Positions 27,810 through 38,862 of a stretch of DNA of 64,000 bases are shown here, piece after piece. The position numbers were made by a program, and so were the translations under genes. The stretch is from DASQZK01 sp963809925 (GTDB taxonomy: Bacteria > Bacteroidota > Bacteroidia > Bacteroidales > GCA-2748055). Every line of letters begins with the position of its first letter. Position 1 is the stretch's first letter. The notes beneath the pieces are model-generated. The model was not told the DNA's origin, searched no databases, and was given only the letters and a program-made list of their open reading frames with translations. The stretch covers positions 62,001-126,000 of the forward strand of contig CAWELH010000002.1 of the NCBI GenBank assembly GCA_963809925.1, written 5' to 3'.

Positions 27810-28835
27810 TTATTTCCCGCCGCCACCGGAGATAACTTCCGGTGAAAATTCCTCGTATGCGATTCCCCTGTCCCTGAATACCAACGTGTCAAAAACCTGG
27901 TGGTTATATATCCCAACCCTGTATTTGTAATTCAGGTAGATGACATCCCTCGGTCGTCCTCCCCAGGTATCTCCTCCGGGCACATACTTTCCAGTACCGA
28001 TCTGAGCGATTTTATATTGTGATGCCGGATCAGTTTCAACCGTCACATCTCCTGAAGAAGGTGATACATTAATTCTAAATGCAAAGTTGGCCCCGACCTT
28101 TGCTCCGATAAATCCGGTTTTTACGGCATCTCTTGATATAGTGCTAAGTTCCACGATTTCATCATTTTCAACATATTTCCCATGATACGTTGTGGTATCG
28201 GTGTTCTTTCCGAAAGCATCCTGGCCATAATCAACACCTCTCCGCAGATATGTTCCGTGGTATTCGTTCACATATTTGATCATATAGAGCGTAAAATCCT
28301 TAGCCGGAGCGCTGGCATTCCAGTCGGAAATGACACGTTTATCCGGATTTGAGATTGCGGGAAGGCCGGTGAGTATGGAATCGGCATTTGTGGAGGTGAT
28401 CCTTAAGGGAACCACATAGTGATTTCCTGTCGCAAGTGAATCAGCAAGAAAGGCATCGGTCAGCTGAACCAGGATATATCCTGAAAAAGAACCCGGGGCG
28501 ATCGTTACTTCACCAGCGGGATCAAGGGTATAGTAGGAAGAAGGCAATGGCAATACGTCATTCCCAAGGCTGTCACATAGGCTTTCATCCACTTCATACT
28601 GCACTTTCCAGTTTGATGTGTTTTGATACATCCCACCTATCGATATGCCGATATGAAATTTTAGCTCCTTGTCGAGAGAATTATCAATATCATCATTTCC
28701 AAGCGACAGCGTACGTACCGGAAACTGAACCGGAAAGTACACGGCATTATAATCGAAGTCGGGAAATTCCTTATCCTGATTTTCACAGGCTCCGAGACCT
28801 GTCATCAATAATAATAAGATCAATGCCTTTTTCAT
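27810..28835 (-). CDS. DUF1735-type surface glycan-binding lipoprotein
   Basis: 341 residues from the ATG at 28833-28835, giving the signal MKKALILLLLMTGLGAC with a lipid-anchor Cys. The N-terminal half (YNAVYFPVQFPVRTLSLG...LDKELKFHIGISIGGMY) has the look of DUF1735 domains found in BT_3987-like proteins; the C-terminal half resembles a lectin-like sandwich. Such proteins follow SusD genes and help the outer surface bind glycan. It lies 87 bp behind the second susD gene on the same strand. Confidence 0.8.
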   Translation of the reverse strand: MKKALILLLLMTGLGACENQDKEFPDFDYNAVYFPVQFPVRTLSLGNDDIDNSLDKELKFHIGISIGGMYQNTSNWKVQYEVDESLCDSLGNDVLPLPSSYYTLDPAGEVTIAPGSFSGYILVQLTDAFLADSLATGNHYVVPLRITSTNADSILTGLPAISNPDKRVISDWNASAPAKDFTLYMIKYVNEYHGTYLRRGVDYGQDAFGKNTDTTTYHGKYVENDEIVELSTISRDAVKTGFIGAKVGANFAFRINVSPSSGDVTVETDPASQYKIAQIGTGKYVPGGDTWGGRPRDVIYLNYKYRVGIYNHQVFDTLVFRDRGIAYEEFSPEVISGGGGK

Positions 28836-28922
28836 CCTTTGAAGTATTTTATGTATTGTCAGCATTTGCATTCATGTTCTGTCATCTTTTTCGGAACGGA
28901 CTCCTGCGGAAACATTTTCAGT

Positions 28923-30626
28923 CTACCAGCCTTTGTTCTGGATAAGATTGTATTTCAATGTCTCATAATAGGGAACCGGTCCGTAGATCATATAGTCGTC
29001 ATAGTTTCTATTCTCCAGGAACTGAACTTTGTAGGGATCCTGGCTGCTCTGATCAATGTACATAGCATCAACCGGCGATTGCATCACAGCAGTAAGCTTC
29101 CATCTGCGGATATCCCAGAAACGAAATCCCTCAAAACTTAATTCAATTCTTCGTTCATTTCTTACCAGGGTTCTGAAATCATCCTCTGAAGAAGTCATGG
29201 AATTCAGCCAGGTATCGGAAGCTAAGTCAGGAAGTCCTCCCCTCACACGGATTGCGCTTATAACCTGACGTGCTGTGAATCCGTAACCCATGGGATCTGC
29301 ATCCGGACCCCAGGCTTCGTTGGCAGCTTCGGCATAGTTCAAAAAAACTTCCGTAAACCGGAAATACGTGACAAAATGTTCTGCCTCTGTCACATTGCCC
29401 GGCGTAAGGTTGACTTTTGAATCAAGCATAAACTTTTTAAGATAGTAGCCTGACCTGGTAGAGGTGAAGGTATTATCAATGCCGTCAACCGGCGAGCTGA
29501 TATCGGTATGGATGGTATCCTTGATTACATTACCGTTGAATACGATATACATTGAAAGCCTGGGGTCACGTCCTGTATAGGGATCATCAGCATTGTACCC
29601 GCTGGACGCCTCGGTCACAGGCATGCCATTACTCATTGGGAAGGCATCCACAAGATTCTGAGTTGGGTTTATCCTCCCGCTGCCGAATTTGGATGGTGGA
29701 AAATTGTCTGTTTCAAGGTCGTTGCTGAAGCTTTTTGAATTGGCCCAAATGATCTCCGGATCATTAGGATCCTTATAGTATGAGGTTCCAGTTGGCGATA
29801 GTGCCGAAAGTCCGCCGTTATCACGAATAATTTCCCCAGCTGTTTCTGCAGCTGCTTCCCAATCCATAATTTCAAATGCCTGGCTGGCGGCCAAAAGACT
29901 GACTCTCGACTTCAGAGCCAGAGCTGCGAGACCCGACATTCTGTTCTTATATCTTGCACCCAGGGTGCTGTTGAAAATCTGGTCACCCGATTTGTCCTTA
30001 TATACATTGGGAAGGTATTTCACTGCCGTATCGATGTCGGACAGGATCTGATCAACACATTCGGCATAGGTACTTCGTGGGACACGAAAATCATCATCCT
30101 TGGTGATGGCATTTGTAATGACAGGAAAGCCAAGCAAGGAACCATCGGATGCCATGCCGGCATGATACTCGAGTAATTGAAACATCCACCATGCGCGCAG
30201 GCCATATGCTTCACCTCTTAATCTCATCAGGTAGTTGGCATTGGCATCTTTACTCTGCCACGACCATGTTACCTGGTCCATCTTCTGCAAAAAGGCGTTA
30301 ATATAAACGATTTCGTGGTATGCAGCCGACCATTTGGAGATGGGATCAAAGGAAGATCTCCACTCACCCGTGGCCATGCGTCGTGAAGGTGAATTTTTAT
30401 CATTGGTTACTGCTTCATCGCAGGCGACGGCCTCTTTAAATGCCGACGAATCACCAGGCATATCCGAATAGGCATGCAGCAACAAACCTTCAAAAAATGA
30501 AGGATCATTCAGCATTTCATCCTCAGAAAGCCTGTTATCCAGCCCCGGTTCCAGAAACTTCTCACATGAGCTAAGGCCTGCTCCGAGAATGATAACCGCG
30601 ATAACCAGTTGAATGTATTTTTTCAT
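28923..30626 (-). CDS. SusD/RagB-family glycan-binding lipoprotein (second pair)
   Basis: 567 residues with a lipoprotein signal (GLSSCEKFLEPG, Cys21). The tetratricopeptide-like helices and C-terminal motifs of SusD (NERRIELSFEGFRFWDIRRWK, YAEAANEAWGP) are present. It is the outer-membrane lid of the SusC partner encoded 18 bp upstream. Together they take up oligosaccharides released at the cell surface. Confidence 0.95.
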   Translation of the reverse strand: MKKYIQLVIAVIILGAGLSSCEKFLEPGLDNRLSEDEMLNDPSFFEGLLLHAYSDMPGDSSAFKEAVACDEAVTNDKNSPSRRMATGEWRSSFDPISKWSAAYHEIVYINAFLQKMDQVTWSWQSKDANANYLMRLRGEAYGLRAWWMFQLLEYHAGMASDGSLLGFPVITNAITKDDDFRVPRSTYAECVDQILSDIDTAVKYLPNVYKDKSGDQIFNSTLGARYKNRMSGLAALALKSRVSLLAASQAFEIMDWEAAAETAGEIIRDNGGLSALSPTGTSYYKDPNDPEIIWANSKSFSNDLETDNFPPSKFGSGRINPTQNLVDAFPMSNGMPVTEASSGYNADDPYTGRDPRLSMYIVFNGNVIKDTIHTDISSPVDGIDNTFTSTRSGYYLKKFMLDSKVNLTPGNVTEAEHFVTYFRFTEVFLNYAEAANEAWGPDADPMGYGFTARQVISAIRVRGGLPDLASDTWLNSMTSSEDDFRTLVRNERRIELSFEGFRFWDIRRWKLTAVMQSPVDAMYIDQSSQDPYKVQFLENRNYDDYMIYGPVPYYETLKYNLIQNKGW

Positions 30627-30644
30627 GTCGTAAGCCTTTATTAA

Positions 30645-33600
30645 TTAAAATGAGACATTGAGACCGGCAGCATAAGTCCTGAACTGTGGTTCCGTGCCGA
30701 CATTCAGCTCCAGTTTATCTTTAATTTGAGAAAAAGTCAGCAGATTGCTCCCTCTGACATAGACCTGAAGACCTTTAACGAAACTGCTCATAATTACTTT
30801 ATCCGGAAGGTTATAGGTAAGCTGCACCCGCTGCAATGTGAACCAGTTGCTTTTTTCCAGCCAGTATGTGGAATTTCTGAAATTATTTGAATTGTTTACG
30901 GAAGACAGGCGTGGATAGGTAGCAGATCCCGCCGTCTCAGATGTCCATCTGCCAAGTACCTCTTCCGAATATTTCCTTTCACCGTATATCCAATAGTAAG
31001 GGCTGTTGAAGATAGAGCTCTGTCCCGACTGTCCGGTTGCGATAGCAAACAGTGTCAGGTTTTTATAAGAAAGATTCATGTGAAACGAATATTGGACCCT
31101 GGGTTTGCTGTATCCGATGACCTCCATGTCATTGACATCGATCAGGCCGTCATTGTTTAGGTCTTTGTATTTTATATCGCCAGGTTGTACAATACCGAAA
31201 GTCTGAAGTGGATGATTATCGATATCCGTCTGATCTTTGAACAGTCCTTCGGCAACATAACCAAAAATGGCATCAGTGGGTTTGTCTGTCCTGCGGAGAT
31301 AATCAAAAGCATAATCCGGTTCATCCAGCTGAAGAACTTTTGGAATGGCATAGACCAGGTTTGAGCCGACAGCTATCTGCCAGTCACCGGAAACTCTTCG
31401 CCATGTTATCCCAAATTCGACACCCTGGTTAAGGTGGCTGTTATAATTTTCGTAGGGCAATGTATTATCCACATCATTTTTCCTGTTGATGGTATCACCA
31501 ACAAAGACAGGATAATAGTTATTCCTTGTGGTTATCTCGTCATATAGCCGACTCCGGAAATAGGTAGCTTCGATATTCAGTGACCGGTTAAGTAGCAGTG
31601 CATCGAAACCTGCGGAGATCTCGTTTCTTTTCACCCATCCGATATCCGGGTTACCGATATTTCCAACATAACGTACGCTGTTAGAAAATCCTCCATTATT
31701 ATAACTAAATGTTTCACCCTGTGAGTAGGTGGTCTGGTATAAATAGTAATCCGCAACACCCTGATCGGTATTGATAATGCCCCAGTCGAACCTTAATTTT
31801 AAAAAATCAATCAATGTTGTAGGCATAAAATCTTCTTCACTCAGTATCCATGCCACACCTGCAGCAGGTGAAAACGCGTAACGATTTTCGGTGGTGAATC
31901 TGGGTGAACCGGCAAGGACACCTCCGAGCTGAGCAATATATTTGTTTTTAAAACTGTAATTCCCCTGGACGCCGAAATGCAGGTCCCTGGTCTCATGGAT
32001 CTGATTGTTCACATGCAGCTGCTGGCGGTAAGCCACAGCAATGGCATTGACTTCATGATCAGAATTAAATATCCTGTGGTAGTTAAGAGTTCCGTACATA
32101 CCTATACGCCTGTAGAAATTCGGATTGAGCAGGGATTCGCTACCCTCACGGTCCCACTGTCCTATCTTTTGATAGGCGATACTGTCCCCGCCGCCTGCAT
32201 CAGTCATTACTACGGGATTATAGACCTCGTAAAGATTCATGAGACGTGTTTCATAATAGTTTCTGACATCAAACGTCAGGTAGGCCTTTGCCGTTAATCC
32301 TTCTGCAATGAAATTCAGGTCAATGTCGAATCCTGTGTTGATCTGGAGAATACGGTTAACTGTATTTCGGTATCCGGCCACCACCATATCACCATAAATA
32401 TTATCCTGGTAAAGGTTGGAACCGCCCAGGATATGATTACCATCGACGAGGGTGGCTGTTGCAAGAAGGCCTGAATCACTTACAGGAATCAGTACCGGTG
32501 CCTGATTTGGAAGAAATGAGGAGGAATTTTGCCAGAAATCACCGTTCTTTAAGTTTGTATTCAGGTCGAAGATGGCAACCCCATCGGCCCTCATTGTGAT
32601 ATAATCGTTTATCTTATAATTTGCATTTCCACGCAGATTGATGAGATCGTGTTTTCCTTCTTTCCCAAGGGCAAGCAGACTGTTCTCCCTGTTCCAGCCC
32701 AGGTACACAAAATACTGGGCAATATCGTTACCACCTGATCCCTCGGCGAACAACCGGTGAAAAGTTTTAAAATCGCGTAGGTAGGTGGAGTTGTAATAAC
32801 TTTCATCGGGATAGAGCACTGGATTGACTGCATTTCTGGTGTTCTCAATCGTCTGATTATCATATGCAGGTATTTTTCCGTCATTCACGAGTGCTTCGTT
32901 GTATAGGAACATATAGTCGGCAGCACCCAAAAACTTTGGATAGCTTATCGGGTCCATCACACCGCCTTCTGCCTTAACTTTCAGTACTTTTTTGTATGCC
33001 TCTCCTCTTCTGGTCGTAACGTAAATTACCGGTTGGTCGGCTTTGGAACCAAACAACAGTCTGGACACCGGGTCTTTCAGAATAGTGATTTGTTCAATTT
33101 CCTCCAGGTTGAGTGTCGTAACAGGTCTGGGGATACCGTCAACAACTAAAAGTGCGGACCCCATGCCATATACATCGATATTATCAAAAAGGCCGGGCAC
33201 TCTTCCGTTCATGGCAGCATATACATCCTGGTTAGCATCATATTTCAGTAAATCCTTCGTGTCAAGCACAGTTACAGCCCCGGTGAGCTGGCGCTTTTTT
33301 AATGTTCCAAAAGGGATATTTACCACATCATTGTCGGTGAGGAGATAAGGTTGTTTTTCCAGTGTAATATTTCCCGGAAGGGTATTGTCGTTTATCTCCA
33401 CCAATTGTCTGCCGTAACCGTCGGCTTCGATAAGGAGTGGACTGTCTTTGCTAACGAGGATTGTAAAAGTGCCATCCGTGTCAGTTTCAGCGATCCTGGA
33501 ACCTTCATTTCCGTATATAGTAGCATTGGTTACAGGATTTCCTTCCTGATCAACGATAACTGATGAGAGGGTGATCTGTTTTTCCTTTTCTGCTTTTTGG

Positions 33601-33671
33601 GCATGCAGTGCACCTGGTATCAGGAAACTGAGCACAACAGAAAGTATAAAGAAGGAAGAAAATTTTCTCAT
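30645..33671 (-). CDS. SusC/RagA-family TonB-dependent transporter (second pair)
   Basis: 1008 residues with a signal peptide (1-24). A carboxypeptidase-regulatory-like domain (about 30-105) precedes the plug (about 125-245: MNGRVPGLFDNIDVYG, LLVVDGIPRP, VTTRRGE) and the barrel, which ends in the aromatic LNVSF. The plug is diverged: the usual VVVGYG...TGAV region reads VVNIPFGTLKKRQLTGAV. It is paired with the SusD gene 18 bp downstream and imports oligosaccharides through the outer membrane using TonB energy. Confidence 0.95.
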   Translation of the reverse strand: MRKFSSFFILSVVLSFLIPGALHAQKAEKEKQITLSSVIVDQEGNPVTNATIYGNEGSRIAETDTDGTFTILVSKDSPLLIEADGYGRQLVEINDNTLPGNITLEKQPYLLTDNDVVNIPFGTLKKRQLTGAVTVLDTKDLLKYDANQDVYAAMNGRVPGLFDNIDVYGMGSALLVVDGIPRPVTTLNLEEIEQITILKDPVSRLLFGSKADQPVIYVTTRRGEAYKKVLKVKAEGGVMDPISYPKFLGAADYMFLYNEALVNDGKIPAYDNQTIENTRNAVNPVLYPDESYYNSTYLRDFKTFHRLFAEGSGGNDIAQYFVYLGWNRENSLLALGKEGKHDLINLRGNANYKINDYITMRADGVAIFDLNTNLKNGDFWQNSSSFLPNQAPVLIPVSDSGLLATATLVDGNHILGGSNLYQDNIYGDMVVAGYRNTVNRILQINTGFDIDLNFIAEGLTAKAYLTFDVRNYYETRLMNLYEVYNPVVMTDAGGGDSIAYQKIGQWDREGSESLLNPNFYRRIGMYGTLNYHRIFNSDHEVNAIAVAYRQQLHVNNQIHETRDLHFGVQGNYSFKNKYIAQLGGVLAGSPRFTTENRYAFSPAAGVAWILSEEDFMPTTLIDFLKLRFDWGIINTDQGVADYYLYQTTYSQGETFSYNNGGFSNSVRYVGNIGNPDIGWVKRNEISAGFDALLLNRSLNIEATYFRSRLYDEITTRNNYYPVFVGDTINRKNDVDNTLPYENYNSHLNQGVEFGITWRRVSGDWQIAVGSNLVYAIPKVLQLDEPDYAFDYLRRTDKPTDAIFGYVAEGLFKDQTDIDNHPLQTFGIVQPGDIKYKDLNNDGLIDVNDMEVIGYSKPRVQYSFHMNLSYKNLTLFAIATGQSGQSSIFNSPYYWIYGERKYSEEVLGRWTSETAGSATYPRLSSVNNSNNFRNSTYWLEKSNWFTLQRVQLTYNLPDKVIMSSFVKGLQVYVRGSNLLTFSQIKDKLELNVGTEPQFRTYAAGLNVSF

Positions 33672-33695
33672 AGTAGCTTCTTGTTAAAATAGATT

Positions 33696-35468
33696 TTACC
33701 ATCCCGGATTTTGGGCCCATCCGGAATACAACTGGGTCTGATCCTTATAAAATGGCATCCAGTAGTGTTTCTGTTCAAAAACTCGGTTGAATACGACGAC
33801 TTTTTTAAAGGAGGTATGGTCTTTGTCAAATATCAAGTCATACGATGTTTTATATTCCGGAAGATGAGCGATATACCATCTCCGCATATCGTTCCACCGA
33901 GAACCTTCAAAGCACAATTCAACAGATCGCTCATTCCGGATCCGTTCCCTGAATTCATCCTTGCTTCCAGTGTATTTGGTACTTACATCCGGCATGTTCG
34001 AACGGTTTCTAACGAGATTTACTGCATCAACTGCGGTCAGACTGGCTCCTGAAGCCGTTCCCTGAGGACCAAAGGCTTCATTTACAGCTTCCGCATACAT
34101 CAGGTAAATATCTGCAAGACGCATCAGGGGAGTGGAATAGGTAAACTGGGTCCATTGGTTGTCGTATTGATTTACACCCTTAGGCCAGTATTTATGGCAT
34201 AGGTACGAGGACAGGACCCCAGGATCGCTTTTATCTGCCCCCCCCTCAAATAACTGTAGGATCGTAACTGCGGTGAGACCGGCAGTATCTCCGTCGACAT
34301 AAATGAATTTTCTGAACCTTGGATCCCGGTTATCCCAGGGATGCATCGGGTCATAACTCGCGGACGGATCGTCAATCGGAAGGCCATTTTTCATCTCAAA
34401 ACGGTCAACACAATTTTGGACCGGTGTCTCACAGATGGCGTTCCCGCCGAACCGGGCGGGAGCATACAATCGGCCAAGCCGGTTCATCATCCTGCCTGAG
34501 CCGAACTGTGTTGGGACTTTTTCCCAGATCGTTTCCTTCGTCCATGGGATCGAACCGTCGTTCTTTGCGAAGAGGTCCTGAAAATCAGAGAAATTAACCA
34601 GGCCATACACTCCCTGGTTGGCGATCTGGATTACCTTCCATGCTGCATCGGCGGCTTTCATCATGTATTCATTATCGAATTCATAAGGCCCACCGGCATC
34701 GTGAACCATGAGAGGGCTTCCGGCGAACAGCAATGCTTTTGCCTTGTATGCCAGGGCAGCTCCTTTTGTGGCCCGGCCGGTATTGAAGCCTACCCTCGAA
34801 CTGCCGACGGATGTCTGATCCCAGTCGACGGGAAGCAGCAAAGCGGCTGAATCCAGATCAGAAACGATCCGTTCCACCGTTCCCTGAAATGATAACCGGG
34901 GAATGTTCAGATTTTCGTCGGCACCATAGACTTTATCTGCATACGGTATTCCTCCCCACCGTACGGCAATTTCCCAATGAAGGTACGCCCTGAAGAAATA
35001 CGCCTGTCCCAGTATCAGATCTTTCTGTTCCTGCGTCCCCTCCAAAACCGGAAGCTTCTCAATGCATTGATTGGCAATCCTGATCCCCTTCCAGCCGTCG
35101 GGCCAGATACCGGCTGGTGTGCCTTGCGGTCCAAACACACCACCGTCATTTTCTTCCCAGTAGTTTGACTGCCAGAAATTATATATAACCTCCCAGTAAT
35201 TACCTTCAGCGAATTTTCTTGCAGATGCCCAGCCTTGCCAGGCGATAGACAAATCTCCATTTTCACTTCCCGTTGTCAGTGCCTGATTGTTCGGGTCAAC
35301 GATACAACCATAAAGCACATCCTCAAAGCCCTGAAATGCCTGATATGTGCTGAAAACATCTTTTTCAGTGACATCAGCTTCCGGGGTCTTGTCCAGATAT
35401 TTTTCACACGACCACAAACCAAGGGTCATGAACAGGATTATTCCGGTGATTGATTTTATATTTTTCAT
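33696..35468 (-). CDS. SusD/RagB-family glycan-binding lipoprotein (first pair)
   Basis: 590 residues with a lipoprotein signal (LGLWSCEKYLDK). SusD motifs include RNERSVELCFEGSRWNDMRRWY and YAEAVNEAFGP. It lies 12 bp after the first susC and 24 bp before the second susC, so the two pairs are cotranscribed. Confidence 0.96.
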   Translation of the reverse strand: MKNIKSITGIILFMTLGLWSCEKYLDKTPEADVTEKDVFSTYQAFQGFEDVLYGCIVDPNNQALTTGSENGDLSIAWQGWASARKFAEGNYWEVIYNFWQSNYWEENDGGVFGPQGTPAGIWPDGWKGIRIANQCIEKLPVLEGTQEQKDLILGQAYFFRAYLHWEIAVRWGGIPYADKVYGADENLNIPRLSFQGTVERIVSDLDSAALLLPVDWDQTSVGSSRVGFNTGRATKGAALAYKAKALLFAGSPLMVHDAGGPYEFDNEYMMKAADAAWKVIQIANQGVYGLVNFSDFQDLFAKNDGSIPWTKETIWEKVPTQFGSGRMMNRLGRLYAPARFGGNAICETPVQNCVDRFEMKNGLPIDDPSASYDPMHPWDNRDPRFRKFIYVDGDTAGLTAVTILQLFEGGADKSDPGVLSSYLCHKYWPKGVNQYDNQWTQFTYSTPLMRLADIYLMYAEAVNEAFGPQGTASGASLTAVDAVNLVRNRSNMPDVSTKYTGSKDEFRERIRNERSVELCFEGSRWNDMRRWYIAHLPEYKTSYDLIFDKDHTSFKKVVVFNRVFEQKHYWMPFYKDQTQLYSGWAQNPGW

Positions 35469-35480
35469 AGGTAGATGATG

Positions 35481-38400
35481 CTAAAAAGTTACATTCAGAC
35501 CAAAACTGTATCGCCTCAGTAGGGGATACTCAAACTGACTCGTTTCATCCATTGGCCGGTCCCGGTCTTCCAGTAGTTTATTCCAAATCAAAACATTATT
35601 TACAGTTACAAAAAGTCGTAACCTGTCCATTCCAATATTCTGCATGCGATTCCCGGAAAACGTATAGGAAATCTGTGCATTCTGAAGTTTGAAATAAGAG
35701 TAATCCCAGACGTAGTACTGCCCCTTGGGAGAGTAATTATTATAGCGTACATGAGGATACAGGTCTCCCGAGGTTCTACCCAGTTCGGGAGCCCAGGAAT
35801 TATTTAACTGAAAATCATAGGCAATGTCATAATTCTGAACGAACTCGCTGTACCAATTGTAGGTTCCACTGACGTTTGTCACGCCATAAAACTGTGCCAT
35901 AATTCCGAAGCCTCTGAAATCGTAGCCGAGGGTAAAACCAAAGCTGTATTCAGGAGTAAGCGTATACTGGTATGGTACTACGTCGTCACTATTGATCACA
36001 CCATCGGCATTGTAGTCGACGATCCGGTAATCACCGGGTAGATAAAAGGTATTATCGTCGAGTACAACCCCGTTGTACATATCATCCCAGGATTGAATGA
36101 TTCCCGACGACAGTTGAGTTCTGGTCTGTCCGATGGGAAAGCCTGCCGATTTCTGGTAATCGGGCTTCAATTGCGGATCATCATTGAAAATGATCTCATT
36201 GTTTGTCCTGGAAAGATTGGATTTTGCCCAAAGCCTGGCATGGGGAAATGCTTTTGAGAAATTAAGTTCCAGTTCCCATCCTTTCGATTTGAGTTCGCCA
36301 AGGTTGGCTGACGGCACATCGGCACCAAAAATCACGTTGCTGGCTCTGTCTCCTCCGGTGATGAACATATCGGTGCGGTGTTCCCAGTAATAATCGAAAG
36401 TCATCGAAAGCAGATTTTTAAATATCCCCGCTTCGAGACCTACATCCTGCTTTTCTGCTACCTCCCAATGCACGTTTGGATTCGGAACAATTCCTTCAAA
36501 ATATAACGGATATCCTGGCTGTGTTACCGGAGCACCAAAACGTTCGGTTGCAGTCGAGGCTTCATAACTACCAACATATTGCCACCGGTCGATCTTGGCA
36601 TCATTCCCGGTTTTTCCCCAGGAATATCTTACTTTAAAGGTGTTGACGAATGGCAGGACAGACTGAAAAAACTTTTCGTTGGATAGCATCCAGCCACCAG
36701 CGAACGACGGGAAAAATCCAAAACGGTATTTCCGGTCGAATTTTTCAGAACCATTGTAAGCGGCATTCATTTCAAGGAAATACCTTGAAGCGTAATTATA
36801 TGTCGCCCTGCCAACCCAACCTTCGCGGTAATTCGCAAATTCAGAACCCACGGCGCTGGTCTCCCTGTTAAAGAGGAACAGCCCGGTTACCGCATTCTCT
36901 CCGAACTGGTTATTATAGTTAAGTGAAGCTTCATAGTAGAGATGTCTTGAAACATATTTGTTACTGTTTGAAGGAATATTTTCTGAAGTCAGGCGGATAG
37001 GTTGATCAATGTAATTAAAACCATGAGCCGGTGTTGTTGGGTACATGTATACTATCGACTTTGCTGAATCCGCAGCTGACGTTGCATTGAGAATCGAGGG
37101 AGCAATGTATTTCCGGATAAGTCCCTCGTCGGAAACATTCGGTCCGACCGTAAAAAAGTAGTTATCAAAAGACGTTTTTACCCCGACGCTCAGTCCTTTA
37201 GTGATAAAATCAAGGTTCTGTGTAAGCGCCAGATCTGTTGTGACTTCCGATCGGTTGTTCCTGTCATAACCCTGAAAGTTGCCGGTATAGTACGTATTGG
37301 TAAAGGTGGTGAACAGGTCTGAGCTGGCAAAGGTGCCATCCGCATACTGAACGGGGAACATATCTGGAGGATTGTCATAGAAACCTTTCCATAGCTGACT
37401 CCTGTCGCCTACACCCGGTGTTTTCTTTGAACCATAAATACCAGCGAGGTTAACGCTGAATTTTGTTGACCTTGAAATGTCGAAATCAAAGTTACTGCGG
37501 AAATTATAGCGGTTGTATCCAAAAGAAGGGTCATATCCCTGACCGACGTCAGAAAGGTTCATAATGTCGCCCTGCCTGAGATATCCCAGAGAAAGGAAAT
37601 ACCGGACAAACTGGGTTCCTCCCCTTACGCCGAGGTTATACCGTTGGTCCCAGGCGTAATCCTTGCTCATCACATTCCTCCAGTCGATATCAGGATAGAG
37701 TTCAGGGTAATCCTGTGTTTTGTAATTCTGCAAAACATCCCATGGAATATATGCTGACCAGGAGCTTTCATCAGCCGCTAAGCCGTGCTCGATCGCAATG
37801 TTTTTCAGAAAATTGACATCATAAGAATTCAGGTTATGAGGGAGCTTGGAGATGGTACCCGCGGTAACTATGCTTTCAAACGATAATTCGGGTTTGCCGA
37901 TCCGTCCACGTTTTGTGGTAATGAGGATAACACCGTCAGCACCCCTTACCCCAAACACAGCCGTTGCTGAAGCATCCTTCAGAACAGACATATTCTCGAT
38001 CTCGTTAGGATCGACATCCATAAGTGAACGTTCAACACCGTCGACCAGAACAAGCGGCTCGCCGCCATTCCATGTCGTCTGCCCGCGAATGAAGATTTTT
38101 GTGGCATGATCGTCCTTTCCGGCAGCATTGCTGAGGGGTGCTCCGCCGGGGACGCCGGAAGACCTGATCGAAATAACGCCGGGCATAAGGCCATTCAGAT
38201 CATCGGCAAGGTTACTGCCCTGAAAATTCCGTTTGATATTATCTCCTGCGGTTTGGGTTATTGCCCCTACCACGCTCTCCTTTTTCTGTGATCCATAACC
38301 GACAACGACAATTTCCTCCAAAGATGTAGTCTCAGACTTCAACTGCGTATCGATGGTGAAAGTTTGTTCGGTAATCGAAAACGACTGAGGTTCCATCCCC

Positions 38401-38624
38401 ACAAATGAAAACCTAATCTGATCGCCAGGCTTGGCGTTGATGGAATAATAACCTTTCGCATCAGTTACAGTGCCGGTGGTAGTACCTTCAATTATTACGG
38501 TAACGCCAATCAACGGATTGTTATTATCATCCGTCACTACTCCTGTTATTGGCCTGTTCTGGGCACGAATACCCTGAGAGCCCAGTATTAGCACCAGTAT
38601 GACTAATCGTAGTTTTCTTTTCAT
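35481..38624 (-). CDS. SusC/RagA-family TonB-dependent transporter (first pair)
   Basis: 1047 residues from the ATG at 38622-38624, which opens the signal peptide MKRKLRLVILVLILGSQGIRA; an in-frame upstream ATG (38693) would add 23 non-signal residues. A carboxypeptidase-regulatory-like domain (ITGVVTDDNNNPLIGV) precedes the canonical SusC plug (IVVVGYGSQKKESVVGAI, LVLVDGVE, DASATAVFGVRGADGVILITT) and a barrel ending LNVTF. It is the first gene of the PUL series, and a predicted LacI operator lies about 240 bp upstream. Confidence 0.96.
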   Translation of the reverse strand: MKRKLRLVILVLILGSQGIRAQNRPITGVVTDDNNNPLIGVTVIIEGTTTGTVTDAKGYYSINAKPGDQIRFSFVGMEPQSFSITEQTFTIDTQLKSETTSLEEIVVVGYGSQKKESVVGAITQTAGDNIKRNFQGSNLADDLNGLMPGVISIRSSGVPGGAPLSNAAGKDDHATKIFIRGQTTWNGGEPLVLVDGVERSLMDVDPNEIENMSVLKDASATAVFGVRGADGVILITTKRGRIGKPELSFESIVTAGTISKLPHNLNSYDVNFLKNIAIEHGLAADESSWSAYIPWDVLQNYKTQDYPELYPDIDWRNVMSKDYAWDQRYNLGVRGGTQFVRYFLSLGYLRQGDIMNLSDVGQGYDPSFGYNRYNFRSNFDFDISRSTKFSVNLAGIYGSKKTPGVGDRSQLWKGFYDNPPDMFPVQYADGTFASSDLFTTFTNTYYTGNFQGYDRNNRSEVTTDLALTQNLDFITKGLSVGVKTSFDNYFFTVGPNVSDEGLIRKYIAPSILNATSAADSAKSIVYMYPTTPAHGFNYIDQPIRLTSENIPSNSNKYVSRHLYYEASLNYNNQFGENAVTGLFLFNRETSAVGSEFANYREGWVGRATYNYASRYFLEMNAAYNGSEKFDRKYRFGFFPSFAGGWMLSNEKFFQSVLPFVNTFKVRYSWGKTGNDAKIDRWQYVGSYEASTATERFGAPVTQPGYPLYFEGIVPNPNVHWEVAEKQDVGLEAGIFKNLLSMTFDYYWEHRTDMFITGGDRASNVIFGADVPSANLGELKSKGWELELNFSKAFPHARLWAKSNLSRTNNEIIFNDDPQLKPDYQKSAGFPIGQTRTQLSSGIIQSWDDMYNGVVLDDNTFYLPGDYRIVDYNADGVINSDDVVPYQYTLTPEYSFGFTLGYDFRGFGIMAQFYGVTNVSGTYNWYSEFVQNYDIAYDFQLNNSWAPELGRTSGDLYPHVRYNNYSPKGQYYVWDYSYFKLQNAQISYTFSGNRMQNIGMDRLRLFVTVNNVLIWNKLLEDRDRPMDETSQFEYPLLRRYSFGLNVTF

Positions 38625-38862
38625 TTCAATCGGGTTTATTTTTAAAGAATGAAGTAGGTTCCCAATCGTAGTAACATCCCCGACCAACTTCATTCTGGCT
38701 TTCCGTTGCTTTGTTTAATAACATTGCTATGATTTCCACATGTCTTTTCCTGTCATATATCTGTCATAGTTTCAAGCCAATGAACCGTGGTTCACAGTAA
38801 GAGAATATTTTGCCAGCCCTTCTAATTCGTAGATCCACACCACTTTGCACGTTCTAAAATGC

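Noticed and set aside
28436..28945. 169-codon plus-strand frame
   Set aside because: Antisense to the DUF1735 lipoprotein and SusD genes; composition is that of a shadow frame.
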